DNA of 64,000 nucleotides, from assembly GCF_000813145.1 (NCBI RefSeq), contig NZ_BAZF01000004.1, positions 62,001-126,000 on the forward strand. Direction: 5' to 3'. This DNA comes from Geobacter sp. OR-1. Its GTDB lineage: Bacteria > Desulfobacterota > Desulfuromonadia > Geobacterales > DSM-12255. Positions within the stretch are counted from its first letter, which is position 1; every line of letters begins with the position of its first letter. Below the pieces are notes generated by a model. That model made no database searches. It was not told the origin of the DNA and was given only the letters and a program-made list of their open reading frames with translations. A program made the position numbers and the translations under genes. Of this stretch, positions 45,614 to 54,335 are shown one piece after another.

Positions 45614-46449
45614 TTAGCCACCATCTCGCCGAGGGTTATGAACCTGAACCGGCTCAGCAGCCGTGATAACCGCTCCATGGCGTCTTTTCTGGGGCCGTAG
45701 ACAACGAACTCCCGAAAGCGGGACATCGGCAATCTCGGCCCGGCCGGATCCAGCTCGCGGGGGTGGAGAAAAAACACTGCCGGAGCCCCGCCCGAGTTGA
45801 GGCTGCAAACCGTGTTCTCGATCATCCGGAACGGGAAGAACCGGAATCCCCACCCCCCGCCGGTGGGCAAATTACCCAGCAACGACGGAGTCACCAGTGG
45901 CGGGATCTCCCATATATCCCCTCGATCGCGCCTTATTCTCCAGGGAGTGCGTGACCCGGCCCTGTCCCCCACAAACGGTAACGGGTTGCAGCTGGAATCG
46001 TAACGATACCCCTCTTCGATGAGAATATCAAATGCCCATGGCATCCTCGCATGCGAAAGCGACCATTGGGGAGCGCGAAAACCTTCCGGCCGGCGGCCGG
46101 TGAGATGCTCGAGGATATCGGCAGTCCTGCGCAGTTCATCCCGGAATGCCGCCGGATCCAGGCTGCCCACCAGTGAATGGGAGTAGCCATGGGATGCTAT
46201 CTCATGCCCCCGGGCAGCAATTTCGGCGACAACACCGGGCTCATCAGCTGCCAGTGAACCAAGGACAAAAAAGGTTGCCTTGAGCTTACCGGCGTCAAGG
46301 ACCGCAAGCAGTCTTTCAACATTACCCCGTACCCGTCTTGCGCAAGAAAGGGGTTCAATCCCGTCAACGCCGCAAACATGGAACCATTCTTCGACATCAA
46401 CGGTGATGGCGTTGAAAACCGGCGCATCAGCAATCGGAATCTTGTTCAT
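45598..46449 (-). CDS. Polysaccharide deacetylase (NodB-type)
   Basis: First gene of the 18.5-kb operon. The NodB metal-dependent deacetylase fold is shown by [12 protein letters not shown] (catalytic Asp and metal Asp region), [14 protein letters not shown] (metal-binding HxxxH) and [11 protein letters not shown]. Family members remove N- or O-acetyl groups from sugars; the TVDVEEW signature is common in exopolysaccharide-associated members. ATG 46449 is preferred because a -10-like element overlaps ATG 46464. Together with the GT2 gene this suggests a deacetylated amino-sugar head group, as inference. Confidence 0.84.
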   Translation of the reverse strand: MNKIPIADAPVFNAITVDVEEWFHVCGVDGIEPLSCARRVRGNVERLLAVLDAGKLKATFFVLGSLAADEPGVVAEIAARGHEIASHGYSHSLVGSLDPAAFRDELRRTADILEHLTGRRPEGFRAPQWSLSHARMPWAFDILIEEGYRYDSSCNPLPFVGDRAGSRTPWRIRRDRGDIWEIPPLVTPSLLGNLPTGGGWGFRFFPFRMIENTVCSLNSGGAPAVFFLHPRELDPAGPRLPMSRFREFVVYGPRKDAMERLSRLLSRFRFITLGEMVANWGSA

Positions 46450-46459
46450 TAATCGTTGA

Positions 46460-46489
46460 AACATACCAATTCACGGACTGAAAAGTCAA
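46460..46489 (-). promoter_or_regulatory. Possible sigma-70 promoter of the large lipid/polyene operon
   Basis: On the minus strand TTGACT (46489-46484), an 18-bp spacer and TATGTT (46465-46460). It lies just before the deacetylase gene, the only sizeable gap upstream of the operon. Confidence 0.35.
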
Positions 46490-46665
46490 GGACTGCATAT
46501 AAACCTATGCGAAACCAGGGGGGTGAAAAATCCTGATCCTGCCGAACATATCGATTCTCCAACAACCATTACGCCGGCTGTCCCGTAGCAAGCGCAGAAA
46601 GGAGTTGACCGGGATTCAATTCTGTATAACATTAATCAAAATTTATCACTCTTCAAGGAGCGCTG

Positions 46666-48241
46666 GTGTATTTCAGCCTCATTACAAAAATCGCCATTGC
46701 CACAAGCATCGTCCTGCTTGTCTGCATGGTCGTATTTACTCAGCTGAACTTCAACAACCTCAAGAAGCTCATTATCGAAGAGGCGGTAGCGGACAGCGAC
46801 CGCCTTTCGGAAACCATCATCAGCAGCACCCATAACCAGATGTTGGAGAACAACCTGTTCGGGGTCTTCCAGATGATCCGGGAGATCGGGAAGCAGAAGG
46901 GTGTTATCCATATAAGGCTGATCAGCAAGACCGGCAGAATTATCTATTCCACCGATGAGAACGAAATCGGACAACTGCTCGACAAGAGAACCGAAGCCTG
47001 CAACATGTGCCACGAAACCGAGACCCCCCAAGTGGACCTGCCCAGGATGAACAGAAGCAGAGTTTTTTATCGATTCAAACGGTCAGGAAGTCATGGGACT
47101 GGCCAAGGCGATCTACAACTCCGAAAAATGCTACACCGCGGCCTGCCACTTCCATCCCGAATCATTCAAGATCCTGGGAGTCCTGGATGTCATCACTTCT
47201 CTGGAGCCGATGCGTGAACTGATGGCATCATACCGTTACAAGCTCGGCGCGGTGACGGTTCTGATAATAGGCGCCCTCTGGGCAAGCATCACGTTTTTTC
47301 TGATGATCTTTGTCAACCGGCCGATTAAGCAGCTCCTGTACCAGATCAGAATGATGTCGCGAGGCGAACTGGGTGGCACGGTCCCAACCTTTTCCAGTTA
47401 CGAACTTGCCGTACTCTCGGATTCATTCAACCGGATGACCCAGAACCTGAGAAAGGCGCGCAGTGAACTCGAAGACTGGGCACACACTCTGGAACTGCGC
47501 GTTGAAGACAGGACCAACGAGCTGAAAAAGGTGCAGAACCAGCTGGTGCGATCGGAAAAACTCGCCTCTCTCGGTGAGCTGGTTGCCGGGATTGCGCACG
47601 AGATCAATAACCCGCTGACCGGCATCCTGATGTATGCCTCTCTGGTGCTGCATGATGAAAAACTGAATCCGGCACTGAAAAGCGATATTGCGATAATAGT
47701 AAGGGAAACCGAGCGCTGTGCCCGGATCGTAAGCGGATTGCTGGATTTCTCCAGGGAAAAGACCCCCAAGAAAAAGCTGTGCTCTATCCCGGCAATAATG
47801 GAGGCAACGCTTGGACTGGTTAGGAGCCAGTCCATCTTTCTCAATATCAATATTCAAACCGAATTTGCACCGGACTTACCCGATATTGCCGTCGATCCGA
47901 ACCTTATCGAACAGGTATTCGTCAATATGGTTCTGAATGCCGGCCAGTCGATGCATGATGGCGGTAAACTGGGACTTCGGATCGGAACCACTGAAGACGG
48001 CAAATATATCCTTGTGGAGATCTCCGACACCGGATGCGGCATACCCGAAGCAAATCTCAAGAAGATCTTTGATCCGTTTTTCACTACCAAGGAGAACAAG
48101 GGCACCGGTCTCGGCCTTTCGGTTTCATACGGCATTATCGAGAGTCACGGCGGGATGATAGAAGTTTCGAGTGAGGTGGGAAAAGGAACTACATTCACAA
48201 TCATGCTTCCGGTCGATCAGGAGATCAAGCCAGCAAACTAA
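46666..48241 (+). pseudogene. Diheme sensor histidine kinase with frameshift at a T6 run
   Basis: Start GTG 46666 after AAGGAG. The N-terminal helix (about 8-28) leads to a periplasmic domain with CNMCH near residue 111; the frame then breaks at six T (47063-47068). Removing one T restores RVFIDSNGQEV and continues through CYTAACH (a CX4CH heme-type motif near 154), a second helix, HAMP, a coiled coil, HisKA (GIAHEINNPLTG near 309) and HATPase (DTGCGIP, GTGLGL), 524 residues in all. The intact protein at 56173 has the same motifs at the same spacing, which supports one original gene. It converges with an NtrC-type gene, its likely partner. The break may be an assembly error. Confidence 0.85.
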
Positions 48242-48284
48242 ACCCTGGGAACCATACAACGCAAGCAATACTAACGCATCCAAA

Positions 48285-49700
48285 TCACATCTGATTCCTA
48301 ATTGACACCCCCAGTTTTTTCAGCAAGGCCTGAAAATTCGGTCGCAACATCCCGGTTTCTTCGGCTGCACGCGTGACATTCCAATTGTTCCGTTTAAGCG
48401 CGTTGATCACAAAGGCCTTCTCAACCGGCTCAATGGCCTTTTCCCGGATCTGCCTCTTTGTCTCCTTCAGTTCCTCGAGGTTCTGAGGGACATGATCATC
48501 GTCAACTGCGGCATGGTGCATTTCGTTTTGAGGTGAAAGTTCCAGGTCATCCCGCTCGATAAGCGGGGTGGCAGTCAACACCACGGCACGCTCGATAATA
48601 TTTTCCAGCTCTCTGACATTGCCGGGAAACGGGTATTCTTCGAGAAAGGATATGACGTCAGGGGTAACACCGCGAATCTCCTTGCCAAGTTCTCCGGCAA
48701 ACTGCTTTACGAAATGGCTGATGAGAAGCGGCACATCTCCTTTTCGCTCCCGTAACGGCGGGAGATCGATCGGGATGATATTGAGCCGGAAAAACAGGTC
48801 TTCACGGAAGCTGCCATCGGTAATCATGGTCCGGAGATTCTTGTTTGTTGCGGCAACCAGCCGGATATCGATCGGAATCGGTTGCGTCCCCCCTATCGGC
48901 GTAACTTCCCTCTCCTGCAGGACTCGCAACAGCTTGGCCTGCGTGGTGAGGCTGATATTGGAAATCTCGTCCAGAAACAGGGTGCCGCCGTCAGCGACCT
49001 TAAAGAGCCCGGTTTTGGTCTGAACCGCCCCGGTAAAAGACCCTTTCACATGGCCAAACAGTTCGCTTTCGAGCAGGTTTTCAGCCAAGGTCGTGCAGTC
49101 TATTGCCACAAACGCCTGCTCCCGGCGCGGACTGTTGCTGTGAATCGAGCGCGCTACCAACTCCTTGCCGGTGCCGCTTTCGCCGCTCACCAAAACCGTA
49201 CTGTCGGTCGGCGCAACCTGCATTATGCGTCGATAGACCTTCTGCATCTCTTTGCTCTTGCCGATAAAACAGTCGAACCCGCTGGTATCACGCAATTCTT
49301 TGCGCAGATACATATCGTCGATAAGCACAACCCGTTCTTCGATCGCCTTGCTGGCTTTGGCAAGGATCTCATCAGGAGTGAACGGCTTGGGGATATAATC
49401 TGCCGCGCCGCTTTTCATGGACTCAATGGCGTTGTCGATTGCCGCGTACCCGGTAATCAGGATGACCGGGACCTCCGGCTGAAGGATCTTAATGGACTTC
49501 AGGACTTCTATGCCGTTCATCCCCGGCATCTTTAGATCGGTGATGACCAGATCGAATTCATGCTCCTGCATCCGTTCGATCGCCGAGTATCCGGAAGCAA
49601 AGGTCTCCACCGCATACCCGGCGCCATCAAGTATACGTTTCATCCCTTCCCTGATTACCGCCTCATCATCCACTACCAGGACTTTTTTGACATCAGTCAT
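48285..49700 (-). CDS. NtrC-family sigma-54-dependent response regulator
   Basis: A 471-residue regulator: receiver (about 5-118; VLVVDDE, acceptor Asp in LVITDLKMPGMNG, Lys in YIPKPFTP), AAA+ domain (Walker A GESGTGKE near 174, sigma-54-contact loop GSFTGA with Ser instead of the usual Ala, Walker B GGTLFLDEI), and a Fis-type helix-turn-helix at the C-terminus (NWNVTRAAEETGM). ATG 49700 (MTDVKKVLVVDDE) is chosen. It is next to the diheme kinase and divergent from an operon carrying a sigma-54 promoter, so it is the natural activator of that operon. Confidence 0.92.
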   Translation of the reverse strand: MTDVKKVLVVDDEAVIREGMKRILDGAGYAVETFASGYSAIERMQEHEFDLVITDLKMPGMNGIEVLKSIKILQPEVPVILITGYAAIDNAIESMKSGAADYIPKPFTPDEILAKASKAIEERVVLIDDMYLRKELRDTSGFDCFIGKSKEMQKVYRRIMQVAPTDSTVLVSGESGTGKELVARSIHSNSPRREQAFVAIDCTTLAENLLESELFGHVKGSFTGAVQTKTGLFKVADGGTLFLDEISNISLTTQAKLLRVLQEREVTPIGGTQPIPIDIRLVAATNKNLRTMITDGSFREDLFFRLNIIPIDLPPLRERKGDVPLLISHFVKQFAGELGKEIRGVTPDVISFLEEYPFPGNVRELENIIERAVVLTATPLIERDDLELSPQNEMHHAAVDDDHVPQNLEELKETKRQIREKAIEPVEKAFVINALKRNNWNVTRAAEETGMLRPNFQALLKKLGVSIRNQM

Positions 49701-49782
49701 GAAACCCCACCTCAGCGATTCGTAGTGATTCTCGTATTCCAGGGACAGCAGTTTATTCAAAGCAAATAATTAATCAATGTTT

Positions 49783-49811
49783 ATGTTATTTCCGCTTCTT
49801 CCCGGTGTCAA
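49783..49811 (-). promoter_or_regulatory. Sigma-70 promoter of the NtrC-type gene
   Basis: On the minus strand TTGACA (49811-49806), 17-bp spacer, TAACAT (49788-49783), about 85 bp before the start codon. Confidence 0.6.
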
Positions 49812-50126
49812 CATAAAATAAGACTTCATTTGTCAAAAACACGTCCAGCCCAAGGGTAAAAGCATTTTTATCCAATGTATTCAGGCAATTATAAATTTGA
49901 CTGCTATGTACAAATTAATTATACACCCAAAACACCCAATTGTTTTTCCCTTATATTTTAGCAAGTTAGAAACCGATCACCCTCCCACCGGAAAACCGTG
50001 GCAATGAATAGGCGTATACAATTTAGATACACTCGCGCCCGGGAAAGAAGGTGACATTTAAACGCTTAAATTAAAATATGCCCACAGAACAGCCAGTTAA
50101 AGACAATGAATTAATCGTGATTAATA
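49812..50126. other. AT-rich regulatory region between divergent operons
   Basis: About 315 bp, clearly more AT-rich than the neighbouring genes. No supported gene is present. It is the expected place for activator binding sites upstream of the sigma-54 promoter at 50127, but I could not define a clear dyad. Confidence 0.5.
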
Positions 50127-50144
50127 TTGGTACGCATACTGCAA
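50127..50144 (+). promoter_or_regulatory. Sigma-54 promoter of the electron-transfer operon
   Basis: TTGGTACGCATACTGCAA: the GG (-24) and GC (-12) elements are separated by 10 bp as in the consensus TTGGCACG-N4-TTGCA. It lies 55 bp before the AGGAGG ribosome site of the first small gene and next to an NtrC-family activator. Confidence 0.75.
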
Positions 50145-50198
50145 AACAAGTGACATCAGACACAAAGTACAAACGCTGCAATAACAAAGGAGGAGGCC

Positions 50199-50441
50199 AT
50201 GAAACCCGCGATCAAAAAAACCTTAGCAATGTCCCTCTGCAGCGCCACCTCGGCATTTGCAGCAAGCGGTGCCGAGAGCGACGAAACCGGACTCTTCTTC
50301 TGGCTGTTCATCGGGTTCGCAGCAATGATCATCGCCTTTCAGTTTCTGCCGGGGATCATGATGTTTTTCGGCATGGCTAAAGGGCTGTTCTCATCCGGCG
50401 CAAAGGAGCCGGCAGTAGCAAAAGAAGGAAAAAAGCATTAA
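50199..50441 (+). CDS. Small single-span membrane protein (paralogue of the 50897 gene)
   Basis: An 80-residue protein. It has an apparent signal peptide (MKPAIKKTLAMSLCSATSAFA) and a hydrophobic segment FWLFIGFAAMIIAFQFLPGI followed by MMFFGMAKGLF and a Lys-rich tail. The membrane segment matches the protein at 50897 (QxxPxIMxxxGMxKG). AAAGGAGGAGG precedes the start. It is first behind the sigma-54 promoter. The function is unknown; a small subunit or assembly factor of the downstream quinol complex is possible. Confidence 0.7.
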   Translation: MKPAIKKTLAMSLCSATSAFAASGAESDETGLFFWLFIGFAAMIIAFQFLPGIMMFFGMAKGLFSSGAKEPAVAKEGKKH

Positions 50442-50489
50442 CCGGGGCAGGAAATTGAATCATTACCGACTAAAGAGAGGAGAACGACC

Positions 50490-50900
50490 ATGCAAGGTGT
50501 GCTGATCGCAGATGACAACCTCGATTCACGCAAACTGATGGCCGATCTTTTCATCGAAGCTGGGTATGACGTCACCGTCACCAATTCAGCCGCGACCGTG
50601 CTGCACGGCATTCTGAAAAAATCGGCCCAGGTGGTACTGATCGGCAATGAATTCGACGAAGTGGCCGCAGCCGACCTTATCCCCATACTGAAGAAGTGCA
50701 ACAGGGAATTGACCATCATTTTCGTATCCAGCGATGCATCGCTCTCTCTCATCCGCAAACTGAGGAATGAGGGGATTTTCTACCATGCACTGCCGCCATT
50801 GGAGCCGACGGACCAGCAGGAGTTGAAACAGGCCGTGGAATGTGCCTTCGAAACTATCCGCAGCCAACATCATAGTAACAAGAAAGGAGATACACCATGA
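50490..50900 (+). CDS. Degenerate receiver-domain protein
   Basis: A 136-residue CheY-like fold: VLIADDNLDSRKL keeps the acidic pair, but the phospho-acceptor strand reads QVVLIGNEFDE (no Asp at the usual site) and the conserved Lys region reads ALPPLEP. It is therefore probably a phosphorylation-independent receiver acting through protein contacts. The stop overlaps the next small membrane gene (ATGA). Its place between two paralogous small membrane proteins is unusual. Confidence 0.75.
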   Translation: MQGVLIADDNLDSRKLMADLFIEAGYDVTVTNSAATVLHGILKKSAQVVLIGNEFDEVAAADLIPILKKCNRELTIIFVSSDASLSLIRKLRNEGIFYHALPPLEPTDQQELKQAVECAFETIRSQHHSNKKGDTP

Positions 50901-51133
50901 AAACGACACGTCTTGCGACAACAACAGTGCTGCTATGGCTGGCAATGTTCGGTGATGCCTTTGCAGTAACGACCACCAGGGTTTACAGCAGCGGAATCTT
51001 TGTTCTCGGTTTTCTGGCATTTTGCGCGTTGGTCGTCGTCGTTCAGCTGATCCCGGCAATCATGACCCTGTGGGGGATGCTGAAAGGCGCGGCTGAAAAC
51101 TCAAAAGCCACCAAGGCCGAAGTCAAGGAATAG
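50897..51133 (+). CDS. Small single-span membrane protein (paralogue of the 50199 gene)
   Basis: A 78-residue protein with an N-terminal export signal (ending GDAFA), one membrane segment (FVLGFLAFCALVVVVQLIPA) and IMTLWGMLKG followed by a charged tail. It corresponds closely to the protein at 50199, indicating a duplication around the degenerate receiver gene. It starts with overlap to that gene. Role unknown. Confidence 0.68.
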   Translation: MKTTRLATTTVLLWLAMFGDAFAVTTTRVYSSGIFVLGFLAFCALVVVVQLIPAIMTLWGMLKGAAENSKATKAEVKE

Positions 51134-51158
51134 ATCTTTCAAGAAAGGGGGGCGTGTC

Positions 51159-51317
51159 ATGCTAGAGTTTTTCCAACAAATCGGAGAAGTAAAATCGGTC
51201 TACACATTGGTTGATTTCTATCAGTACATCAAAGGAGTGGAATACCTTATTTGCGTAGCCTTTTTCGTAGGGTTCCCGCTTCTGTACCGGCACATTCACA
51301 GCCAGAAGGACAAATAG
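51159..51317 (+). CDS. 52-residue single-span membrane protein
   Basis: ATG 51159 is preceded by AAAGGGGGG. The product begins MLEFFQQIGEVKSVYTLVDF, has a helix YLICVAFFVGFPLLY and ends HIHSQKDK. It sits in the operon between the small membrane paralogue and the pentaheme cytochrome with normal spacing, and is likely a small subunit of the membrane complex. No family was recognised. Confidence 0.6.
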   Translation: MLEFFQQIGEVKSVYTLVDFYQYIKGVEYLICVAFFVGFPLLYRHIHSQKDK

Positions 51318-51389
51318 CTCCTGACGAATGGGCTAACGACGGAGAGCTGATTCAAAGAGAACAGCCATTTTAATGCCAAGGAGAATACT

Positions 51390-51911
51390 ATGCGCACTGC
51401 CTGCACATGGATAATGCTAGCGATAGCAACTGTAACGATAACCCTTTCGCTGCCGCAGAAAGCTGCGGCAATTCCGGACAAGATTGATATCGGTTCCCTT
51501 GAAGCTCTGTACAAAAAAGTAAATTTTGACCACGCCGCCCATATCAAGACCATTTACGACTGTGCCGTCTGCCATCACCACACGACAGGAGCACTGGTAA
51601 CGGACCCGAACTGCGTCCGCTGCCACAAGACCAGCAATCCGACCAAAGATGTAGCATGCCGGAACTGCCACAGGAAAGACCCATTTTCTGCTGACGTTAT
51701 GAACGAGAAGTTGAACCCGAACCGCTATCACAACGACATCCCGGGGCTAAAAGGGGCATATCATCAGAGTTGTCTCGGATGTCACAAAAAGATGAACGGG
51801 CCGACAGGCTGCCAGGACTGCCACAAGCGCAAGCCAGAAGGTGACGCCATGTTCAATGCCGGCGAATTCGCACCCAAGAAACCGGCAGGTAAAGGGCATG
51901 GCGGCCACTAG
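51390..51911 (+). CDS. Periplasmic pentaheme c-type cytochrome
   Basis: A 173-residue exported cytochrome with a signal peptide (ending KAAA) and five CxxCH heme sites: CAVCH, CVRCH, CRNCH, CLGCH and CQDCH. Extra His (for example FDHAAHI, YHNDI, AYHQS) can serve as distal ligands, as in class III/c7-like cytochromes. With the following Fe-S and NrfD-like genes it forms a typical menaquinol:cytochrome electron-transfer module, probably carrying electrons from the complex into the periplasm. The start has AAGGAG. Confidence 0.92.
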   Translation: MRTACTWIMLAIATVTITLSLPQKAAAIPDKIDIGSLEALYKKVNFDHAAHIKTIYDCAVCHHHTTGALVTDPNCVRCHKTSNPTKDVACRNCHRKDPFSADVMNEKLNPNRYHNDIPGLKGAYHQSCLGCHKKMNGPTGCQDCHKRKPEGDAMFNAGEFAPKKPAGKGHGGH

Positions 51912-51962
51912 AACGCCGGAGCATCGATTGAATCCAAATCTCAAACAAGGAGAACAGGACAT

Positions 51963-52874
51963 ATGAAACGGAGAGATTTCCTCAAAGGATGCTTGATGTG
52001 CAGCGCTGCAGCAGCGGTAGGAACAGGCAGTAAGGCCCAGGCAGCCGGATCATTTGAAGGATACCCTGATGCAATGGGAGTCCTGGTTGACCTGACCCGT
52101 TGCGTAGGATGCAGAAGCTGCGAAGCAGCATGCAACAAGGAGCAGAGGCTCCCGGAACCGGACGTGCCGTTCGATGACACTTCCGTCTTTGAAGAAAAGC
52201 GCCGCCCGACCGAACGGGCATACACAGTTGTCAACAAATATGAAACCGGACAAGGCGAACCCGTCTATCGCAAGATACAGTGCAATCACTGTAATGAGCC
52301 GGCCTGCCTGACTTCGTGTTTCGTAAACGCCTATACCAAGACGAAAGAGGGAGCGGTTATCTACAATCCGAAGATCTGCGTCGGATGCCGTAACTGCATG
52401 ATCGCCTGCCCATTCAACGTCCCCGGCTACAGTTACTCCAGCGCCTTCAACCCCGTAGTAAAAAAATGCATCTTCTGCCACGACACAAGACTAAAGAACG
52501 GAAGGCCTCCGGCATGCGTCGAAGCCTGCCCGCAGGAAGTCTTGACGTTCGGCAAACGCGCAGACCTCATCAAATTGGGCCATGAGCGTATACGTGAGAC
52601 CCCGACACGTTACTACGACAAGATATACGGAGAAAAGGAAGTTGGCGGAACCGGCTGGCTCTACCTTTCCAGCGTTCCGTTCGACAAGGTAGGCTTTGAC
52701 ACGACCCTGCAGAACGAACCGATCATATCGAACGTGAAGGACTTCCTGGGCATGGTGCCGATGGTCCTGGCCATCTGGCCGGCCCTCTTCACCGGCGTCC
52801 ATCTGCTTTCGACCAAGAACAAGGACGGCCATGACGATCATGATGATTCTCATAATGGGACAGGGGGGCACTAG
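51963..52874 (+). CDS. Tat-exported four-cluster ferredoxin subunit (HybA/NrfC/DmsB type)
   Basis: A 303-residue Fe-S protein. The N-terminus MKRRDFLKG is a twin-arginine signal. Sixteen cysteines in four groups (CVGCRSCEAAC, CNHCNEPACLTSC, CVGCRNCMIAC, CIFC...CVEAC) bind four [4Fe-4S] clusters. A hydrophobic segment near 265-280 (MVLAIWPALFTGVHLL) anchors it to the membrane as in HybA, followed by an Asp/His-rich tail. It would pass electrons between the NrfD-like quinone subunit and the cytochrome. CIFCH here is a cluster ligand, not a heme site. Confidence 0.92.
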   Translation: MKRRDFLKGCLMCSAAAAVGTGSKAQAAGSFEGYPDAMGVLVDLTRCVGCRSCEAACNKEQRLPEPDVPFDDTSVFEEKRRPTERAYTVVNKYETGQGEPVYRKIQCNHCNEPACLTSCFVNAYTKTKEGAVIYNPKICVGCRNCMIACPFNVPGYSYSSAFNPVVKKCIFCHDTRLKNGRPPACVEACPQEVLTFGKRADLIKLGHERIRETPTRYYDKIYGEKEVGGTGWLYLSSVPFDKVGFDTTLQNEPIISNVKDFLGMVPMVLAIWPALFTGVHLLSTKNKDGHDDHDDSHNGTGGH

Positions 52875-52877
52875 GCC

Positions 52878-54278
52878 ATGAAACAATATCTCAAAGCAAA
52901 AGGAAACAGCGTAGAACATGTCGATGCGCTCCATCGCAACTCTGACGGGCGCAAATGGACCTTCATGGAAAAGCTCCTTTTGGGGCTGACTCCCAAAGAA
53001 TACCTGCAACAGGCATTGAAGAACCCGTTCAACTGGATACTTGCCGTCATTTTCGCCATCGGCATACCGATAATGATCGGCCGTTTCATATTCGGCCTCT
53101 CTTGGGTAACCCACAGCTCCTGTGACTACCCCTGGGGGCTGTTCCTCGGATTCGGCCTGTTCGCCATGGTTCCACTTTCTTCGTCAGGGTTCCAGCTTGG
53201 CACCGCCTGCGAGGTCTTCGGTCGCCACGATCTGGAGCCGATAGAGCGGCTGGCGCTCCTTAATGGTCTGCTCGGCTACTTCTTCGCCGTCATGTTCCTC
53301 CTCTTCGACCTCGGTCAACCCTGGCGCCTCCCCTACCCGATGATCGTCGCCTTTGGCCCGGCAGCAGTCCTCTTCCTCGTCGCCTGGCACGTTGCCACCT
53401 ACCTCTCGGTCCAGATCGCCGAAGTTTCACAAGGCTTCTTCGAGTGGATGGGGTGGCCGGCCGGCAAGAAGGCAGTCCGCAAGATCACGCTCGGTCTCAC
53501 GGTCTCCGGCATCATCCTCTCGACACTCCATCAGGGGGCCTTGGGCGCTCTCTTCACCTATGCGCCGGGCAAGGTCCATCCGCTCTGGTACTCGGCATCG
53601 TTCCAATGGCTGCACTTCTTCGTCTCCTCGATCCCCGGCGGACTCTGCATGGTTATAGTTGTCAGCACCATTGCTGCCAAGACCATGTCGTGGCGCTTTG
53701 ACGACCGCTTCAAGACCAATCTCGACAAACTGACGATCTCCCTGGCAAAAGGTGCCACCATGGGTCTGGCAACCTACCTGACCATCAAGCTGATCGGCGT
53801 CGCCCATGACAACAAGTGGGAATACATCGCCACCGGCTGGGGCGCATGGTATGTGGCAGAGATCATGTTCGGCGTCATTGCCCCGCTGGCGATTTTCACC
53901 TATTCCATCAAGAACGGCAAGGTTGGCCTGATCCGTTTCGGCGCCTGGCTCACGGTCCTGGGCGTTGTCCTGAACCGACTGAATACTGCCATGATCACCT
54001 TCAACTGGAGACTTCCCGAACGGGAGATTCCGCACTGGCGGGAAGCAATCATCGCGATCACCCTGTACTCCGTCTACATTGTTACCTACCGCTTCATCCT
54101 TTACAGGCTGCCGATCTTCTACAAGTTCAAGACCGTTGAAGTCCCGGTTGAAGCAACAGCGGGCGTGAGAGAGACCGTCTCTCTGATCGAAGAAAACGAT
54201 CTCCCTGATGCGGCCTGCGCCAAGGAGTCGATCTCCTTGTCGGGACGCCGGCTATCAGGAATTGAGACCGCCAACTGA
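52878..54278 (+). CDS. NrfD/HybB-type quinone-interacting membrane subunit
   Basis: A 466-residue integral membrane protein with about ten helices; conserved family segments include HSSCDYPWGLFLGFGLF and TLHQGALGALF. This family binds menaquinol and anchors the ferredoxin subunit. It directly follows the Fe-S gene (3-bp gap). The cytochrome/ferredoxin/NrfD set resembles the Cbc-type menaquinol oxidoreductases of Geobacter; which named complex it corresponds to cannot be decided here. Confidence 0.9.
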   Translation: MKQYLKAKGNSVEHVDALHRNSDGRKWTFMEKLLLGLTPKEYLQQALKNPFNWILAVIFAIGIPIMIGRFIFGLSWVTHSSCDYPWGLFLGFGLFAMVPLSSSGFQLGTACEVFGRHDLEPIERLALLNGLLGYFFAVMFLLFDLGQPWRLPYPMIVAFGPAAVLFLVAWHVATYLSVQIAEVSQGFFEWMGWPAGKKAVRKITLGLTVSGIILSTLHQGALGALFTYAPGKVHPLWYSASFQWLHFFVSSIPGGLCMVIVVSTIAAKTMSWRFDDRFKTNLDKLTISLAKGATMGLATYLTIKLIGVAHDNKWEYIATGWGAWYVAEIMFGVIAPLAIFTYSIKNGKVGLIRFGAWLTVLGVVLNRLNTAMITFNWRLPEREIPHWREAIIAITLYSVYIVTYRFILYRLPIFYKFKTVEVPVEATAGVRETVSLIEENDLPDAACAKESISLSGRRLSGIETAN

Positions 54279-54335
54279 GAACAGCAACCGGCTGTAGGAT
54301 TCCGGACAGCCAAGAACGTACACAGGAGAAGACCG

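Noticed and set aside
46604-46629. TTGACC...TATAAC as a promoter of the diheme kinase gene
   Set aside because: The spacer is only 14 bp, too short for sigma-70; no better candidate was found.
50078-50380. A 100-codon frame overlapping the first small membrane gene
   Set aside because: It overlaps the sigma-54 promoter and the better supported gene at 50199, which has AGGAGG and a signal peptide.
52473-52487. CIFCH in the ferredoxin subunit as a heme site
   Set aside because: It belongs to the fourth cysteine group of a four-cluster ferredoxin and is a cluster ligand in the family.
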